A model generated the notes under the pieces. The model was not told the origin of the DNA. It saw nothing but the letters and a program-made list of their open reading frames with translations, and ran no database searches. Below, piece after piece: positions 15,585-23,711 of a stretch of DNA of 35,549 nucleotides (the stretch's first letter is position 1; each line of letters begins with the position of its first letter). The stretch covers positions 1-35,549 of the forward strand of contig CAJBVW010000318.1 of assembly GCA_903959175.1 (NCBI GenBank). Direction: 5' to 3'. Made by a program: the position numbers and the translations under genes. The DNA comes from an uncultured Pseudomonadota bacterium (GTDB taxonomy: Bacteria; Myxococcota_A; UBA796; SXON01).

Positions 15585-16340
15585 ATGGCCGCCGGCCCCT
15601 CCATCACCTGGGAAGTCCCCGCGGCCCTCTTCGGCCACGTCGTCCTCGCCGTGTTCGTGATGGTCGCGCGCTGCTCATCGCCGTCGGACGAGCCCCTCTT
15701 CAAGCCGCAGGACACCATCCAGGTCGCCCTCGCCGGCCCGCCCAAGAACGTGACGCGCATGCCGCAAAAGGCCGAGCGCGCGCCCGACGCGCCCAAGGCC
15801 GCGGCCTCCGACCCGAAGGCGCCGCCGCCCCCGCCGACCAACAGCGACATGAAGTTCGAGACGCCGGACGCCCCGAAGACCAAGGGTGACCCCAACGCCG
15901 ACGCGCGACAGAAGGCGATGGACGAGCTGCGCCGCCGCGCGGCGATGCAGGATCTCTCCGCCGATGTCGGCAAGGAGGACCGCCTCGCGTCCAACCCCGA
16001 CGGCTCGACGGAGGCCGGCTCCGAGGCCACCTCCGGCGTCAACGACCCGGAGCTGGCGCGGTGGACGCAGAAGGCGCGCGAGGCCGTCGGCAAGAACTGG
16101 TCCCCGCTGCGCTCGATCTGCCTCGCGAACCCGGGGCTACAGGTGCTCGTCGCGGTCGATCTCGACGCCGCCGGCAACGTCCAGGGCTCCGCCTCGGTGA
16201 AGAAACCGAGCGGCAACACGTCCTTCGATGAGGCCGCGCGCCGCGCCGTCGAGTCCACCGGATCGTTGCCCAAGCCCCCGCCCCGCTTCACCGACGGCCT
16301 GATCGCCACGCTCAAGTTCACCGGGAAGGAGTGTCAGTGA
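15585..16340 (+). CDS. TolA/TonB-like energy-coupling protein
   Basis: A 251-residue protein with one N-terminal membrane segment (VPAALFGHVVLAVFVMVA, about 11-28), a Pro/Ala/Lys/Asp-rich periplasmic stalk (about 55-135), and a C-terminal TonB/TolA-type domain (about 160-251: KAREAVGKNWSPLRS, LQVLVAVDLDAAGNVQGSA, FDEAARRAVES). This architecture transmits force from TolQR to the outer membrane. The stalk is much shorter than in enterobacterial TolA, and the C-terminal domain looks closer to the TonB type, so I do not fix the name. Two cysteines (SICLANP and the last GKECQ) may form a disulfide, as in TolA domain III. It starts 3 bp after tolR, and its stop overlaps the tolB start (TGATG). Confidence 0.82.
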   Translation: MAAGPSITWEVPAALFGHVVLAVFVMVARCSSPSDEPLFKPQDTIQVALAGPPKNVTRMPQKAERAPDAPKAAASDPKAPPPPPTNSDMKFETPDAPKTKGDPNADARQKAMDELRRRAAMQDLSADVGKEDRLASNPDGSTEAGSEATSGVNDPELARWTQKAREAVGKNWSPLRSICLANPGLQVLVAVDLDAAGNVQGSASVKKPSGNTSFDEAARRAVESTGSLPKPPPRFTDGLIATLKFTGKECQ

Positions 16341-17653
16341 TGTCGTCCGTGCGCCCGCTCGCCGTCCTCCTCGCGCCGCTGCTCGTCGCGGGGTGCTTCG
16401 AGGCCCTCGCGCAGGAGACGCCGCGCACGAACGTCCTCATCGAGATCGGCCGGCCCGGCGAGCGCGCCGTCCCCATCGCCATCCCGATGCCGAAGGGCTC
16501 CGGCCCCGCCGACGAGTTCTGGACCGTCGTCCGCCGCGACCTCGAGCTGTCGGGCTGGTTCCGCGTGCTCGACGCCAACGCGTCCCTCGAGCCCACCACC
16601 GCCGGCATCCGCCTCGGCGAGTTCGACTTCGCCGACTGGCGCCCGACCGGCGCCACCATCCTCGCGAAGACCAGCCTCGCCGCCACCGACGACAAGCTCC
16701 GCACCGAGGTGTGGATCTACGGGGTGGACGGCGGCGAGAAGCTCGACGCGAAGGCCTTCTCCGCGGGGCCCACCGGCGTGCGCAGCCTCGGCCACCGCGC
16801 CGCGGACTTCATCATCCAGACCGTCACGAAGGAGCGCAGCTTCTTCGACACGAAGTTCGCCTTCGTCGGGAACTTCACCGGCAACAAGGAGATCTACATG
16901 GTGGACGCCGACGGCTACGGCCGCCGGCAGGTCACCAAGAACGGGAGCATCAACCTCAAGCCGAAGTGGAACGCGACCGGCAACGCCATCGCCTACACCT
17001 CGTACGCGGCGGGCAACCCCGATCTCTACGTGGCGGACCTCGGCAAGGGCCAGATCCGCCGTGTCTCGAGCCGCTCCGGCATCAACACCGGCGGCGCCTT
17101 CTCCCCCCTCGGGGACCTACTCGCCCTCACCCTCACCGTGGGCGGCGACTCCGAGATCTACACCATCGATCCCTACGCGGGCAAAGAGGTCGCGCGCCTG
17201 ACCTCCAGCCCCGGCATCGACGTGTCGCCCGCGTGGTCGCCCGACGGCTCCAAGCTCGCCTTCGTGAGCGAGCGCTCCGGCGGGCCGCAGATCTACCAGA
17301 TGAACGCCGATGGTTCCGGGGCGAAGCGCGTCACCTTCTCCGGCTCCCAGAACACCGACCCCGCGTGGTCCCCCACGGGTGACCGCATCGCCTTCGTCGG
17401 CCGCGAAGGCGGGCACTTCGACATCTTCACCGTGCGCCCCGACGGCTCCGGCATGGACCGCCTCACCCAGGGTCAGGGCGACAACGAGGACCCGAGCTGG
17501 TCCCCCGACGGCCAGTACGTCGGCTACTCGTCCACGCGCGAGGGCGGCGCCCACATCTGGATTAGCTCGGTCGACGGCCGGCATCAGGCCAAGATCACGA
17601 GCGGCGGCGGCGGCTACACCAACCCCTCCTGGTCCAACCACTTGAGCTGGTAG
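16340..17653 (+). CDS. tolB: TolB periplasmic beta-propeller
   Basis: A 437-residue protein. The ATG at 16340 overlaps the preceding stop and has a strong AAGGAG eight bases upstream, better than an in-frame GTG at 16331. The N-terminal TolB domain contains VPIAIPMPKGS, FWTVVRRDLELSGWFRVL and FIIQTVT. Residues of about 165-430 are six WD40-like PD40 repeats (ISPAWSPDGSKLAFVSERSG type: SPAWSPDGSKLAF, DPAWSPTGDRIAF, DPSWSPDGQYVGY). TolB binds Pal and TolA in the periplasm. The signal peptide contains VAGC (C19), which fits a lipobox; a normal signal peptidase I site at ALAQ is the alternative. No pal gene follows; the next gene is on the other strand. Confidence 0.93.
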   Translation: MSSVRPLAVLLAPLLVAGCFEALAQETPRTNVLIEIGRPGERAVPIAIPMPKGSGPADEFWTVVRRDLELSGWFRVLDANASLEPTTAGIRLGEFDFADWRPTGATILAKTSLAATDDKLRTEVWIYGVDGGEKLDAKAFSAGPTGVRSLGHRAADFIIQTVTKERSFFDTKFAFVGNFTGNKEIYMVDADGYGRRQVTKNGSINLKPKWNATGNAIAYTSYAAGNPDLYVADLGKGQIRRVSSRSGINTGGAFSPLGDLLALTLTVGGDSEIYTIDPYAGKEVARLTSSPGIDVSPAWSPDGSKLAFVSERSGGPQIYQMNADGSGAKRVTFSGSQNTDPAWSPTGDRIAFVGREGGHFDIFTVRPDGSGMDRLTQGQGDNEDPSWSPDGQYVGYSSTREGGAHIWISSVDGRHQAKITSGGGGYTNPSWSNHLSW

Positions 17654-17670
17654 GCCCTCGTCTTCTTGGG

Positions 17671-17689
17671 GCGGGGGGGAGCCCCCCGC
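17671..17689. terminator. Hairpin between convergent tolB and nhaA
   Basis: An 8-bp GC stem (GCGGGGGG at 17671-17678 with CCCCCCGC at 17682-17689) around a 3-nt loop, 18 bp after the tolB stop and about 30 bp from the nhaA stop. It could serve both genes. There is TCTTCTT just before it on the + strand, which reads as a purine-rich AAGAAGA downstream on the other strand, not a T-tract. Confidence 0.45.
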
Positions 17690-17720
17690 AACGCCCCCCG
17701 GAGACGACGCGGCCCGCGCC

Positions 17721-18995
17721 CTACACCTCCGTCGATCCCTCCGCCTCCGCCTCCGTTTTCGCGCCCTCCGCCGGCCGGCGCAACACGAGCCGCCCGAGCC
17801 CGTAGGCGAGCGTGCCCGCACAAGCCGACGCCGCGAGGATCGCGAGCTTCGCCGTCTCCAACATGGGCCCCGCCGGGAACGCGAGCTGCGCGACGAAGAG
17901 CGCCATCGTGAAGCCGATGCCGGCCACCACGCCGACGACGGACACCTCCGTCCACCCGACGCCGCGCGGCGCCTGGGCCACGCCGCCCGCCACGGACAGA
18001 CGAGAGAGCGCGAGCACGCCGAGCGGCTTCCCCAGCAACAAGCCGAAGAAGACGCCTGCGAACACGCGCCAGCCGTCACCCCCGAGGTCCGCCGCGCCGA
18101 GCGCGACCCCCGCGTTCGCGAGCGCGAAGATCGGCATCACGCCGTACGCGACCCAGCCGTGGAGGGCGTGCTGCAGGCGGAGGTTGGCCGACTCCGCCGC
18201 GCCGGTCGCGACGACGGGGGTGAGGAGGCCGAGCAGGACGCCGGCGATGGTGGGGTGGATGCCCGAGGCGTACGCGCCGGCCCACGCGACGAGCGCAAGC
18301 GGGAGGTACGCGACGAGCGCGCGGACGCCGAGCCGTTGGAGGAGGGGCACACCGGCCAACGCGAGCGCGGAGACGACGAGCGGGGCGAGCGCGACGCCGT
18401 CCGAGTAGAAGAAGGCGATGACGAGGATGGCGCCGAGGTCGTCGATGACGGCGAGCGAGAGCAGGAGGATGCGGAGCGCGGGGGCCACGCGGTCCCCGAG
18501 GAGCGCGAGCACGCCGACGGCGAAGGCAATGTCGGTCGCCATGGCGACGCCCCACCCGACGGAGGACGGGTGCCCGGCGTTGAACGCGGTGTAGAGGAGC
18601 GCGGGGGCGACCATGCCGCCGAGGGCGGCCGCGAGGGGGAGCGCGGCCCGACGGAGCTGGCTGAGCTCGCCGGCGTGCATCTCGCGGCGGATCTCGAGCC
18701 CGACGACGAAGAAGAAGATCGTCATCAGGCCGTCGTTGACCCACCAGCGGAGGTCCCGGGCGAAGGAGAAGCCGCCGAGGTCGAGCGGGATCGGCGAGGC
18801 CCAGAGCGCCTCGTAGAGCGCCAGGAGCGGCGAGTTGGCCCACACGAGCGCGATCGCGGCGGCGGCGAGGAGCACGATGCCGCTGGACGCTTCGACCGCG
18901 AGAAAGCGCTCGACAGGCGCGAGGAGCAGGCGCGCGACGCGGCGCGCGGGGGAGACCCCCACGGGTGGGGGGGAGGACGGATCGGTTGGGCGCAC
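17721..18995 (-). CDS. nhaA: Na+/H+ antiporter NhaA
   Basis: A 424-residue polytopic inner-membrane antiporter that exports Na+ in exchange for protons. Hallmarks of NhaA are present: [36 protein letters not shown] with D155, and VIDDLGAI with D185-D186; the 30-residue spacing equals that of the ion-binding D133 and D163-D164 of E. coli. The later GKPLG lysine, equivalent to K300, and [15 protein letters not shown] are also intact. GTG at 18995 is chosen, with GTG at 18962 as an alternative; both leave an N-terminal tail of 15-25 residues before the first helix. The frame is open further upstream but that part overlaps the divergent ppx gene and is Arg-rich. The 214-bp gap to ppx should hold both promoters, but I could not place them. 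Confidence 0.93.
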   Translation of the reverse strand: MRPTDPSSPPPVGVSPARRVARLLLAPVERFLAVEASSGIVLLAAAAIALVWANSPLLALYEALWASPIPLDLGGFSFARDLRWWVNDGLMTIFFFVVGLEIRREMHAGELSQLRRAALPLAAALGGMVAPALLYTAFNAGHPSSVGWGVAMATDIAFAVGVLALLGDRVAPALRILLLSLAVIDDLGAILVIAFFYSDGVALAPLVVSALALAGVPLLQRLGVRALVAYLPLALVAWAGAYASGIHPTIAGVLLGLLTPVVATGAAESANLRLQHALHGWVAYGVMPIFALANAGVALGAADLGGDGWRVFAGVFFGLLLGKPLGVLALSRLSVAGGVAQAPRGVGWTEVSVVGVVAGIGFTMALFVAQLAFPAGPMLETAKLAILAASACAGTLAYGLGRLVLRRPAEGAKTEAEAEGSTEV

Positions 18996-19209
18996 GGGGG
19001 CCTCGAGAGGCTGGCGGCCCGACCAGCCCGGAACCTGCAGCGTTTGTCGCCGCACCCGTGCCCGAACCCGGTATCGTCGGGCGCGGGGCCCGTCACGGCG
19101 TCGGGGGCCGGTTTCGTCCGCCCTCGTGCCGGTTCCGCGCCCTTTCCCGCCCCCACGCCCGAACCGGACGCGCCCGCACGCGCTACGTTGCGCGACCTCG
19201 GGAGCCCCT

Positions 19210-20103
19210 TTGCCACGCGCCGCCATCGACATCGGGTCGAACTCCTTGCTCCTGCTCGTCCTCGATGACGCGGGGAACGTCCTGCACGACGAGGCGACCG
19301 TGGTCGGGCTCGGACGCGGCCTTGGGGACGTCGGCGTGTTCCGCCCCGACCGCATGGAGGCCGCCCTCGGCGTGCTCACCGGGTACGCGGCGCGGGCCCG
19401 CGAGCTCGGCGTCGCCCCTGAGCAGGTGCGCACGATCGCCACCTCTGCCTCCCGGCGCGCGCTCAACGCCACCACGTTCTACGCGGGCGTGAAGGCGAAG
19501 ACCGGGCTGCGCGCCGAGGTCGTCACCGGCGAGGAAGAGGCCCGCCTCACCTGGCTCGGCGGCGTCGACGGCCTCGGCCTCGGGCCCGGCCCCTCGCTCC
19601 TGTGCGATCCGGGCGGCGGCTCGACCGAGGTGATCCTCGGCGAGGGCCCCCACATCCGCACGCGCACCTCCCTCGAGATCGGCACCGTGCGGCTCACCGA
19701 GCAGTACCTCGGCACCGGGGTCGTCGCGGCCTCGGCCCTCGCGCGCCTGCGCGCCCACGTGGACGCCGCGGTCGCCACCCTCGACCTCGACCTCATCCCC
19801 AAGGCCGCCGTCGCCGTCGCCGGGACCGCCACCACCCTCGCCGCCGCCGACCTCGGGCTCGAGGTGTACGACCCCGCCGTCGTCCACGGCTCGACCCTCA
19901 CCGCGGCCGCCCTCCGCCGCTGGATCGACCGCCTCCTCGCCGCCAACCCGGAGGAGCGCCGCCGCCTCGTCGCCGTCTCCCCCGAGCGCGCCGACACCGT
20001 GCTCGCCGGCGCCGTCATCCTCCTCGCGGTGCTCGAGCGCGCGCGCCGTCAGGCCTGGCGGGTGTCCGACCGCGGCCTGCGCTACGGGGCCGCGAGCCGC
20101 TGA
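19210..20103 (+). CDS. Ppx/GppA-family exopolyphosphatase (short form)
   Basis: A 297-residue ASKHA-fold phosphatase. Motifs: [14 protein letters not shown] (4-17, phosphate loop), [20 protein letters not shown] (106-113, catalytic Glu), [12 protein letters not shown] (133-144), and [10 protein letters not shown]. Family members hydrolyse polyphosphate or pppGpp; which one cannot be read from sequence. The protein stops after the two-domain core and lacks the C-terminal HD-like domain of E. coli PPX, as in the roughly 300-residue actinobacterial types. The TTG at 19210 is chosen because it sits directly before the family start and has GGGAG five bases upstream; longer GTG/ATG options upstream add Arg-rich sequence overlapping nhaA. 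Convergent with the phosphoesterase gene, 12 bp apart. Confidence 0.85.
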   Translation: MPRAAIDIGSNSLLLLVLDDAGNVLHDEATVVGLGRGLGDVGVFRPDRMEAALGVLTGYAARARELGVAPEQVRTIATSASRRALNATTFYAGVKAKTGLRAEVVTGEEEARLTWLGGVDGLGLGPGPSLLCDPGGGSTEVILGEGPHIRTRTSLEIGTVRLTEQYLGTGVVAASALARLRAHVDAAVATLDLDLIPKAAVAVAGTATTLAAADLGLEVYDPAVVHGSTLTAAALRRWIDRLLAANPEERRRLVAVSPERADTVLAGAVILLAVLERARRQAWRVSDRGLRYGAASR

Positions 20104-20115
20104 TCGGCGGTCGCG

Positions 20116-21015
20116 CTACCGCCCGAACAACGGGAGCTGCGCCGTTGGCGGCGCCCACGGGGACACCCAGCCGCCGCGGGCCAGCGCGGCGCGCTCGACC
20201 TCCACGTCCTGGGCCGCGCCGCGGAGGAGCACGAGGTCTCCCGCGCCGACGGCGTCGAGGTCCTCGGGGCCGTCCACGACGTGCATCGGCCGCGCCGCGC
20301 CGTCGACGAAGCGCCACGTCGGCGCGCCGCCGAGCTCCCAGAGGGCCGTCCCCTTCGTCTCCGCTCGCTCGCTGAACGAGGTGCGTTCGGACGAGCCGGG
20401 GTGCACGACCAAGGCCTCGCCGACCGTCACCACCTGCCGCGGGTGGATGTGCCCGCAGAGCACGTGCCGCACGCCCACCGGGAGGTGCGCGGCGCCCACT
20501 GTGTCGCGCTGGGCGCCCGCGCGGAAGACGAAGCCGGGGACGTGCACGCCGTCGAAGGCCTGGTGCGCGAGGAGGAGGTCCACGCCGCCGTGGCACGCGA
20601 ACGCGGCGGCGGCGGCCCAGTCGGCGGCGTCGGGGAGGTAGGGCACCACCGCGAGGCGCAGCCCGGCGAGGCGCACGGGAGCGGCCTCGTCGACGACGGT
20701 GACGCCGGGGAGGTCGCCGCCGAGGTGCGCGCGGAGGCCGCGGCGGTCGTGGTTGCCGGGCAGGACGAGCACGGGAACGCGGCGCGCGACCTCGGTGAGC
20801 AGGGCGGCGGCCGCGGCGACGGCGCGCGGGGGCGGACGCGAGCGATCGAAGAGGTCACCGGTGTGGAGGACGAGATCGACCTCGCCGGCGAAGGCCGGGG
20901 CGAGCGCGGCGCGGAAGGCTGCGAGGTGGTCGTCCCCGCGGCGCCAGCCGGACGGGGCCCCGCGGTACCACCGATCGACGCCGAGATGCGTGTCCGTGAC
21001 GTGGAGGAGGCGCAC
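20116..21015 (-). CDS. SbcD/Mre11-like metallophosphoesterase
   Basis: A 299-residue calcineurin-like phosphoesterase. All metal motifs are present: D8-x-H10 (VTDTHLG), GD54 in HTGDLFD, GNHD (87-90), H151 in LLLAHQAFDG, and GHIH (188-191). The following block HPGSSERTSFSERAETKG is characteristic of the SbcD/Mre11/YhaO group of DNA nucleases and distinguishes it from generic phosphatases. The usual ATPase partner, SbcC or a Rad50-like protein, is not adjacent, and the C-terminal capping part is short. GTG at 21015 fits the family N terminus; an ATG at 21054 would add 13 residues and overlap the divergent lipoprotein start. A role in DNA end processing is probable but not certain. Confidence 0.78.
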   Translation of the reverse strand: MRLLHVTDTHLGVDRWYRGAPSGWRRGDDHLAAFRAALAPAFAGEVDLVLHTGDLFDRSRPPPRAVAAAAALLTEVARRVPVLVLPGNHDRRGLRAHLGGDLPGVTVVDEAAPVRLAGLRLAVVPYLPDAADWAAAAAFACHGGVDLLLAHQAFDGVHVPGFVFRAGAQRDTVGAAHLPVGVRHVLCGHIHPRQVVTVGEALVVHPGSSERTSFSERAETKGTALWELGGAPTWRFVDGAARPMHVVDGPEDLDAVGAGDLVLLRGAAQDVEVERAALARGGWVSPWAPPTAQLPLFGR

Positions 21016-21052
21016 GGGACCGTCGTATCCGATCCGCGGGATAGAGCGCCCC

Positions 21053-22477
21053 ATGCTGGTCGGCCTTCTCCTCGCCGCCTGTGCGCCGCCGACGGAGCTC
21101 GTCGGGGCGCTCTCGCCGACGGACGCCCACGCCGCCGTCTTCACCGCCGCGCGCGCCACCCTCCTGACGTGCGCCGCTCCCGACGGCGCCGAGCCCCGCC
21201 GCCGCGACATCGCGGAGGCCCCGGTGACCCTCCGCGGCCTGCTCGCCGACACCGCCTACACCTGCGTTGCAGAGGGTCCGAACGGCCCGTCCGAGCCCGT
21301 CACGCTCACGACGCCGCCCCTCCCCGCCAGCCTCGCGCTGCCCGAGGTCACCGTCCCCGGGGACGACGCCGACGTGGGCTTCCACCTCGTCAACCTCGCG
21401 CGCCTGACCGACCCCGAGTCCGACATCCCCGACTTCTTCACCGACGAGTTCCTCGTCCTCTTCGACGCGGAGGGCCGCCCGCGCTGGCAGCTCGAGGACG
21501 AGGGCGGCGGCGACATCGACGCCACCTGGCTCCCAGACGGGCGCGTCCTCTTCGGCGGCTACGGCGCGGACGGGAGCACGGCGCCCACGATCGTGACCCT
21601 CGACGGCGAGGTCGACTGGCGCGCGGACGACACGATCTCCAGCGCCGGGCAGGTCCCGTCGAGCTGGCATCACGACGTCGGGCTCGGCGCGGACGGCGCG
21701 ACGGTGTGGGCGCTCTCGCAGGAGAGCACCGCGTTCGACGATGACGCCGCCTGGGAGGGCTTCGTCATCCAACAGATCGATCTTGCGACGGACGACGTCC
21801 TCTGGAGCTGGAGCTCGGTCGAGGACGGCGTCGCCCAGGGCGCGCTCGCCGCGGGGGGCCCGGGGGACACCTCGCCCTACCACGCGAACGCCGTGTGGGA
21901 CGCGGTGGAGGCCGACGGCGCCAAGGTCTACGTCAGCCTCCGCAACCCCGACCAGGTGCTCCGCATCGACGTCGCCACCCGAGGGGTGGACCTCGTGGTC
22001 GGCGTCGGCGGCGACCTCGCGCTCCTCGGCCCCGACGGCGCCCCCGCGCCCGACACGGACTGGTTCTTCGGCCAGCACGACGCCAAGCGCGTCGGCGACC
22101 GCCTCGTCGTCTACGACAACGGCTTCAGCCGCACCGCCTACGGGGCCGCCGCCTACAGCCGCGCGCTCGTGCTCGTCCTCGACGAGGCCGCCGGCACCGC
22201 GCGGATCGAGACCGCGTGGCGCGGCGACACCGACTGGACCTCCCCCGCGTGGGGCGGGCTGGACCTTCGGGCCGACGGCCGGCTCGACCTCGCGATCGGC
22301 AACTTCTGGTGGGCGGATCGGGAGTCCGCGCAGCGCTCCGCCCTCGCGCTGCTCGCCCCCACCGGCGACGGCGACGTGACGGTGGAGTGGCGCCTCGACT
22401 TCCCCGAGCGCGAGGCCGCCCTCTACCGCTCCGACCGCGTCGATCCGTGCGCGGTCTTCGGCGTCGCCTGCCCGTAG
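21053..22477 (+). CDS. Arylsulfotransferase-like lipoprotein
   Basis: A 474-residue predicted lipoprotein. MLVGLLLAAC carries a lipobox with C10. Residues of about 13-90 form a fibronectin-III-like beta domain (LRGLLADTAYTCVAEG). The rest is a beta-propeller matching the arylsulfate sulfotransferase (ASST) group: WHHDVGLGADGATVW (205-219), IQQIDLATDDVLWSW, YHANAV (276-281), VYVSLRNPDQVLRID, and WFFGQHDAKRVGDRLVVYDNG (337-357). Conserved His residues (H206/H207, H277, H342) lie where the family has its catalytic and sulfate-binding histidines. ASST enzymes move sulfate between phenols, but many homologues are untested, and bacterial lipoproteins of this type may be structural. It is divergent from the SbcD-like gene and its stop is 1 bp from that of the convergent M50 protease. 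Confidence 0.75.
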   Translation: MLVGLLLAACAPPTELVGALSPTDAHAAVFTAARATLLTCAAPDGAEPRRRDIAEAPVTLRGLLADTAYTCVAEGPNGPSEPVTLTTPPLPASLALPEVTVPGDDADVGFHLVNLARLTDPESDIPDFFTDEFLVLFDAEGRPRWQLEDEGGGDIDATWLPDGRVLFGGYGADGSTAPTIVTLDGEVDWRADDTISSAGQVPSSWHHDVGLGADGATVWALSQESTAFDDDAAWEGFVIQQIDLATDDVLWSWSSVEDGVAQGALAAGGPGDTSPYHANAVWDAVEADGAKVYVSLRNPDQVLRIDVATRGVDLVVGVGGDLALLGPDGAPAPDTDWFFGQHDAKRVGDRLVVYDNGFSRTAYGAAAYSRALVLVLDEAAGTARIETAWRGDTDWTSPAWGGLDLRADGRLDLAIGNFWWADRESAQRSALALLAPTGDGDVTVEWRLDFPEREAALYRSDRVDPCAVFGVACP

Positions 22478-22478
22478 G

Positions 22479-23648
22479 CTACCGCCGGAGCTGGGACGCC
22501 CGCAGCGCCGCGAGCCGCGTGTTCCCCTCGAGCGCGGACTTCACGCCGAGGACCCTCACCAGGTCGTCGAGGGAGATCACCCCCTCCAAGCGCTGGTCAC
22601 TCGCGACGAGGAGGCTGGTCACGTCCGACGCGATCATCCGGCGCAGCGCCTCGGCGCCGTTGGCGTCGGGGTCGATGACCGCGCTCGCCGCCGGCGGGTG
22701 GACCACGCTCGCCACGCTGCGTTCGCCCCATTGTTCGCGCGGGATCTCGCGCACGTCCGCCACGTCGACGTAGCCGAGCAGCTCCTCCGCCGTCGCGACC
22801 GGGTAGCGCATGCGGCCCTTGGCGTAGGCGTAGTCCTGCACGAAGCGGTCGAGCGTCGTGGCCGGCGAGACGACGAGCGGCGCGCGGTCCATGATGCGGT
22901 GCACCGGCACCCCCTCGAGCACGAGCTGGATCTCCATCTGTTGCATGGAGCTGTCCGCGGCGCGCCGCAGGAAGGACCCGATGAGGATCCACCACAGCCC
23001 GCCGAGCAGGTTGCCGCGGATCGCGGTGAACACGCCCGCCGCGAGCAGCAGGAGCCCGATGGCCTGGCCCACGCGGGTGGCGCGCCGGGTGGCCGTGTAG
23101 AGGTCGCCCTGGGCCTGCCAGAGCAGCGCGCGGAGCACGCGGCCGCCGTCGAGCGGGAAGCCGGGGAGGAGGTTGAAGACCGCGAGGATGAAGTTCATCC
23201 ACGCGAGGTAGACGAGCAGCGCCGTCACCGCGAGCGGCACCCCGAGCAGGTCGAGGGACACCCCGAGCACGAAGGCGACCCCGGCGATCGCGAAGCTGCA
23301 GAGCGGCCCCGCGATGGCGACGCGGAGCTCCACCGGGGCGCTGGGCGGCTCGCTCACCGTCTCGGCGATGCCCCCGAAGATCCAGAGGGTGATGAAGCGG
23401 GTCTCCAGCCCGTACCGCCGCGCCACGGCGGCGTGGGAGGCCTCGTGGAGGAGGATCGAGGCGAAGAGCCCGAGGGCCCCGCCGATCCCCATGACCCAGT
23501 ACACCCAGGCGGCCAGACCCGGCGCGAGCGCGGGGAACGCGCCGACCGCGAGGCTCCAGGCCACGAGGCTGGCGATGAGGAGCCACCCGGCGTCGGCGCG
23601 CACCTGGAAGCCGAAGAGGCGGAAGAGTGGGAACCGGCGTCCAAACAT
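22479..23648 (-). CDS. Site-2 protease (M50) with CBS pair
   Basis: A 389-residue integral membrane zinc metalloprotease. Zinc ligands are in HEASH (68-72) within a membrane helix and in NLLPGFPLDGG (159-169), the third-ligand Asp motif of M50 proteases. Six or so hydrophobic segments span residues 20-225. Two CBS domains follow (about 250-305 and 312-370), which usually sense nucleotides and regulate activity, as in archaeal and SpoIVFB-like proteases. Such enzymes cleave membrane-bound anti-sigma factors or other single-pass substrates; the substrate is unknown. ATG at 23648 has GGAGCGAGG upstream. It lies 63 bp downstream of the Omp85 gene on the same strand and may be cotranscribed with it. 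Confidence 0.87.
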   Translation of the reverse strand: MFGRRFPLFRLFGFQVRADAGWLLIASLVAWSLAVGAFPALAPGLAAWVYWVMGIGGALGLFASILLHEASHAAVARRYGLETRFITLWIFGGIAETVSEPPSAPVELRVAIAGPLCSFAIAGVAFVLGVSLDLLGVPLAVTALLVYLAWMNFILAVFNLLPGFPLDGGRVLRALLWQAQGDLYTATRRATRVGQAIGLLLLAAGVFTAIRGNLLGGLWWILIGSFLRRAADSSMQQMEIQLVLEGVPVHRIMDRAPLVVSPATTLDRFVQDYAYAKGRMRYPVATAEELLGYVDVADVREIPREQWGERSVASVVHPPAASAVIDPDANGAEALRRMIASDVTSLLVASDQRLEGVISLDDLVRVLGVKSALEGNTRLAALRASQLRR

Positions 23649-23711
23649 CGGACCTCGCTCCGATAACCTATGGACCGCCCCCCGCTCCGCCACCCGGGGG
23701 AGACGGATCCC

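Noticed and set aside
18996-19209. Promoters or a riboswitch between nhaA and ppx
   Set aside because: The spacer is GC-rich with scattered short repeats (for example CCCGAACC), but no clear -35/-10 pair or known RNA fold could be supported.
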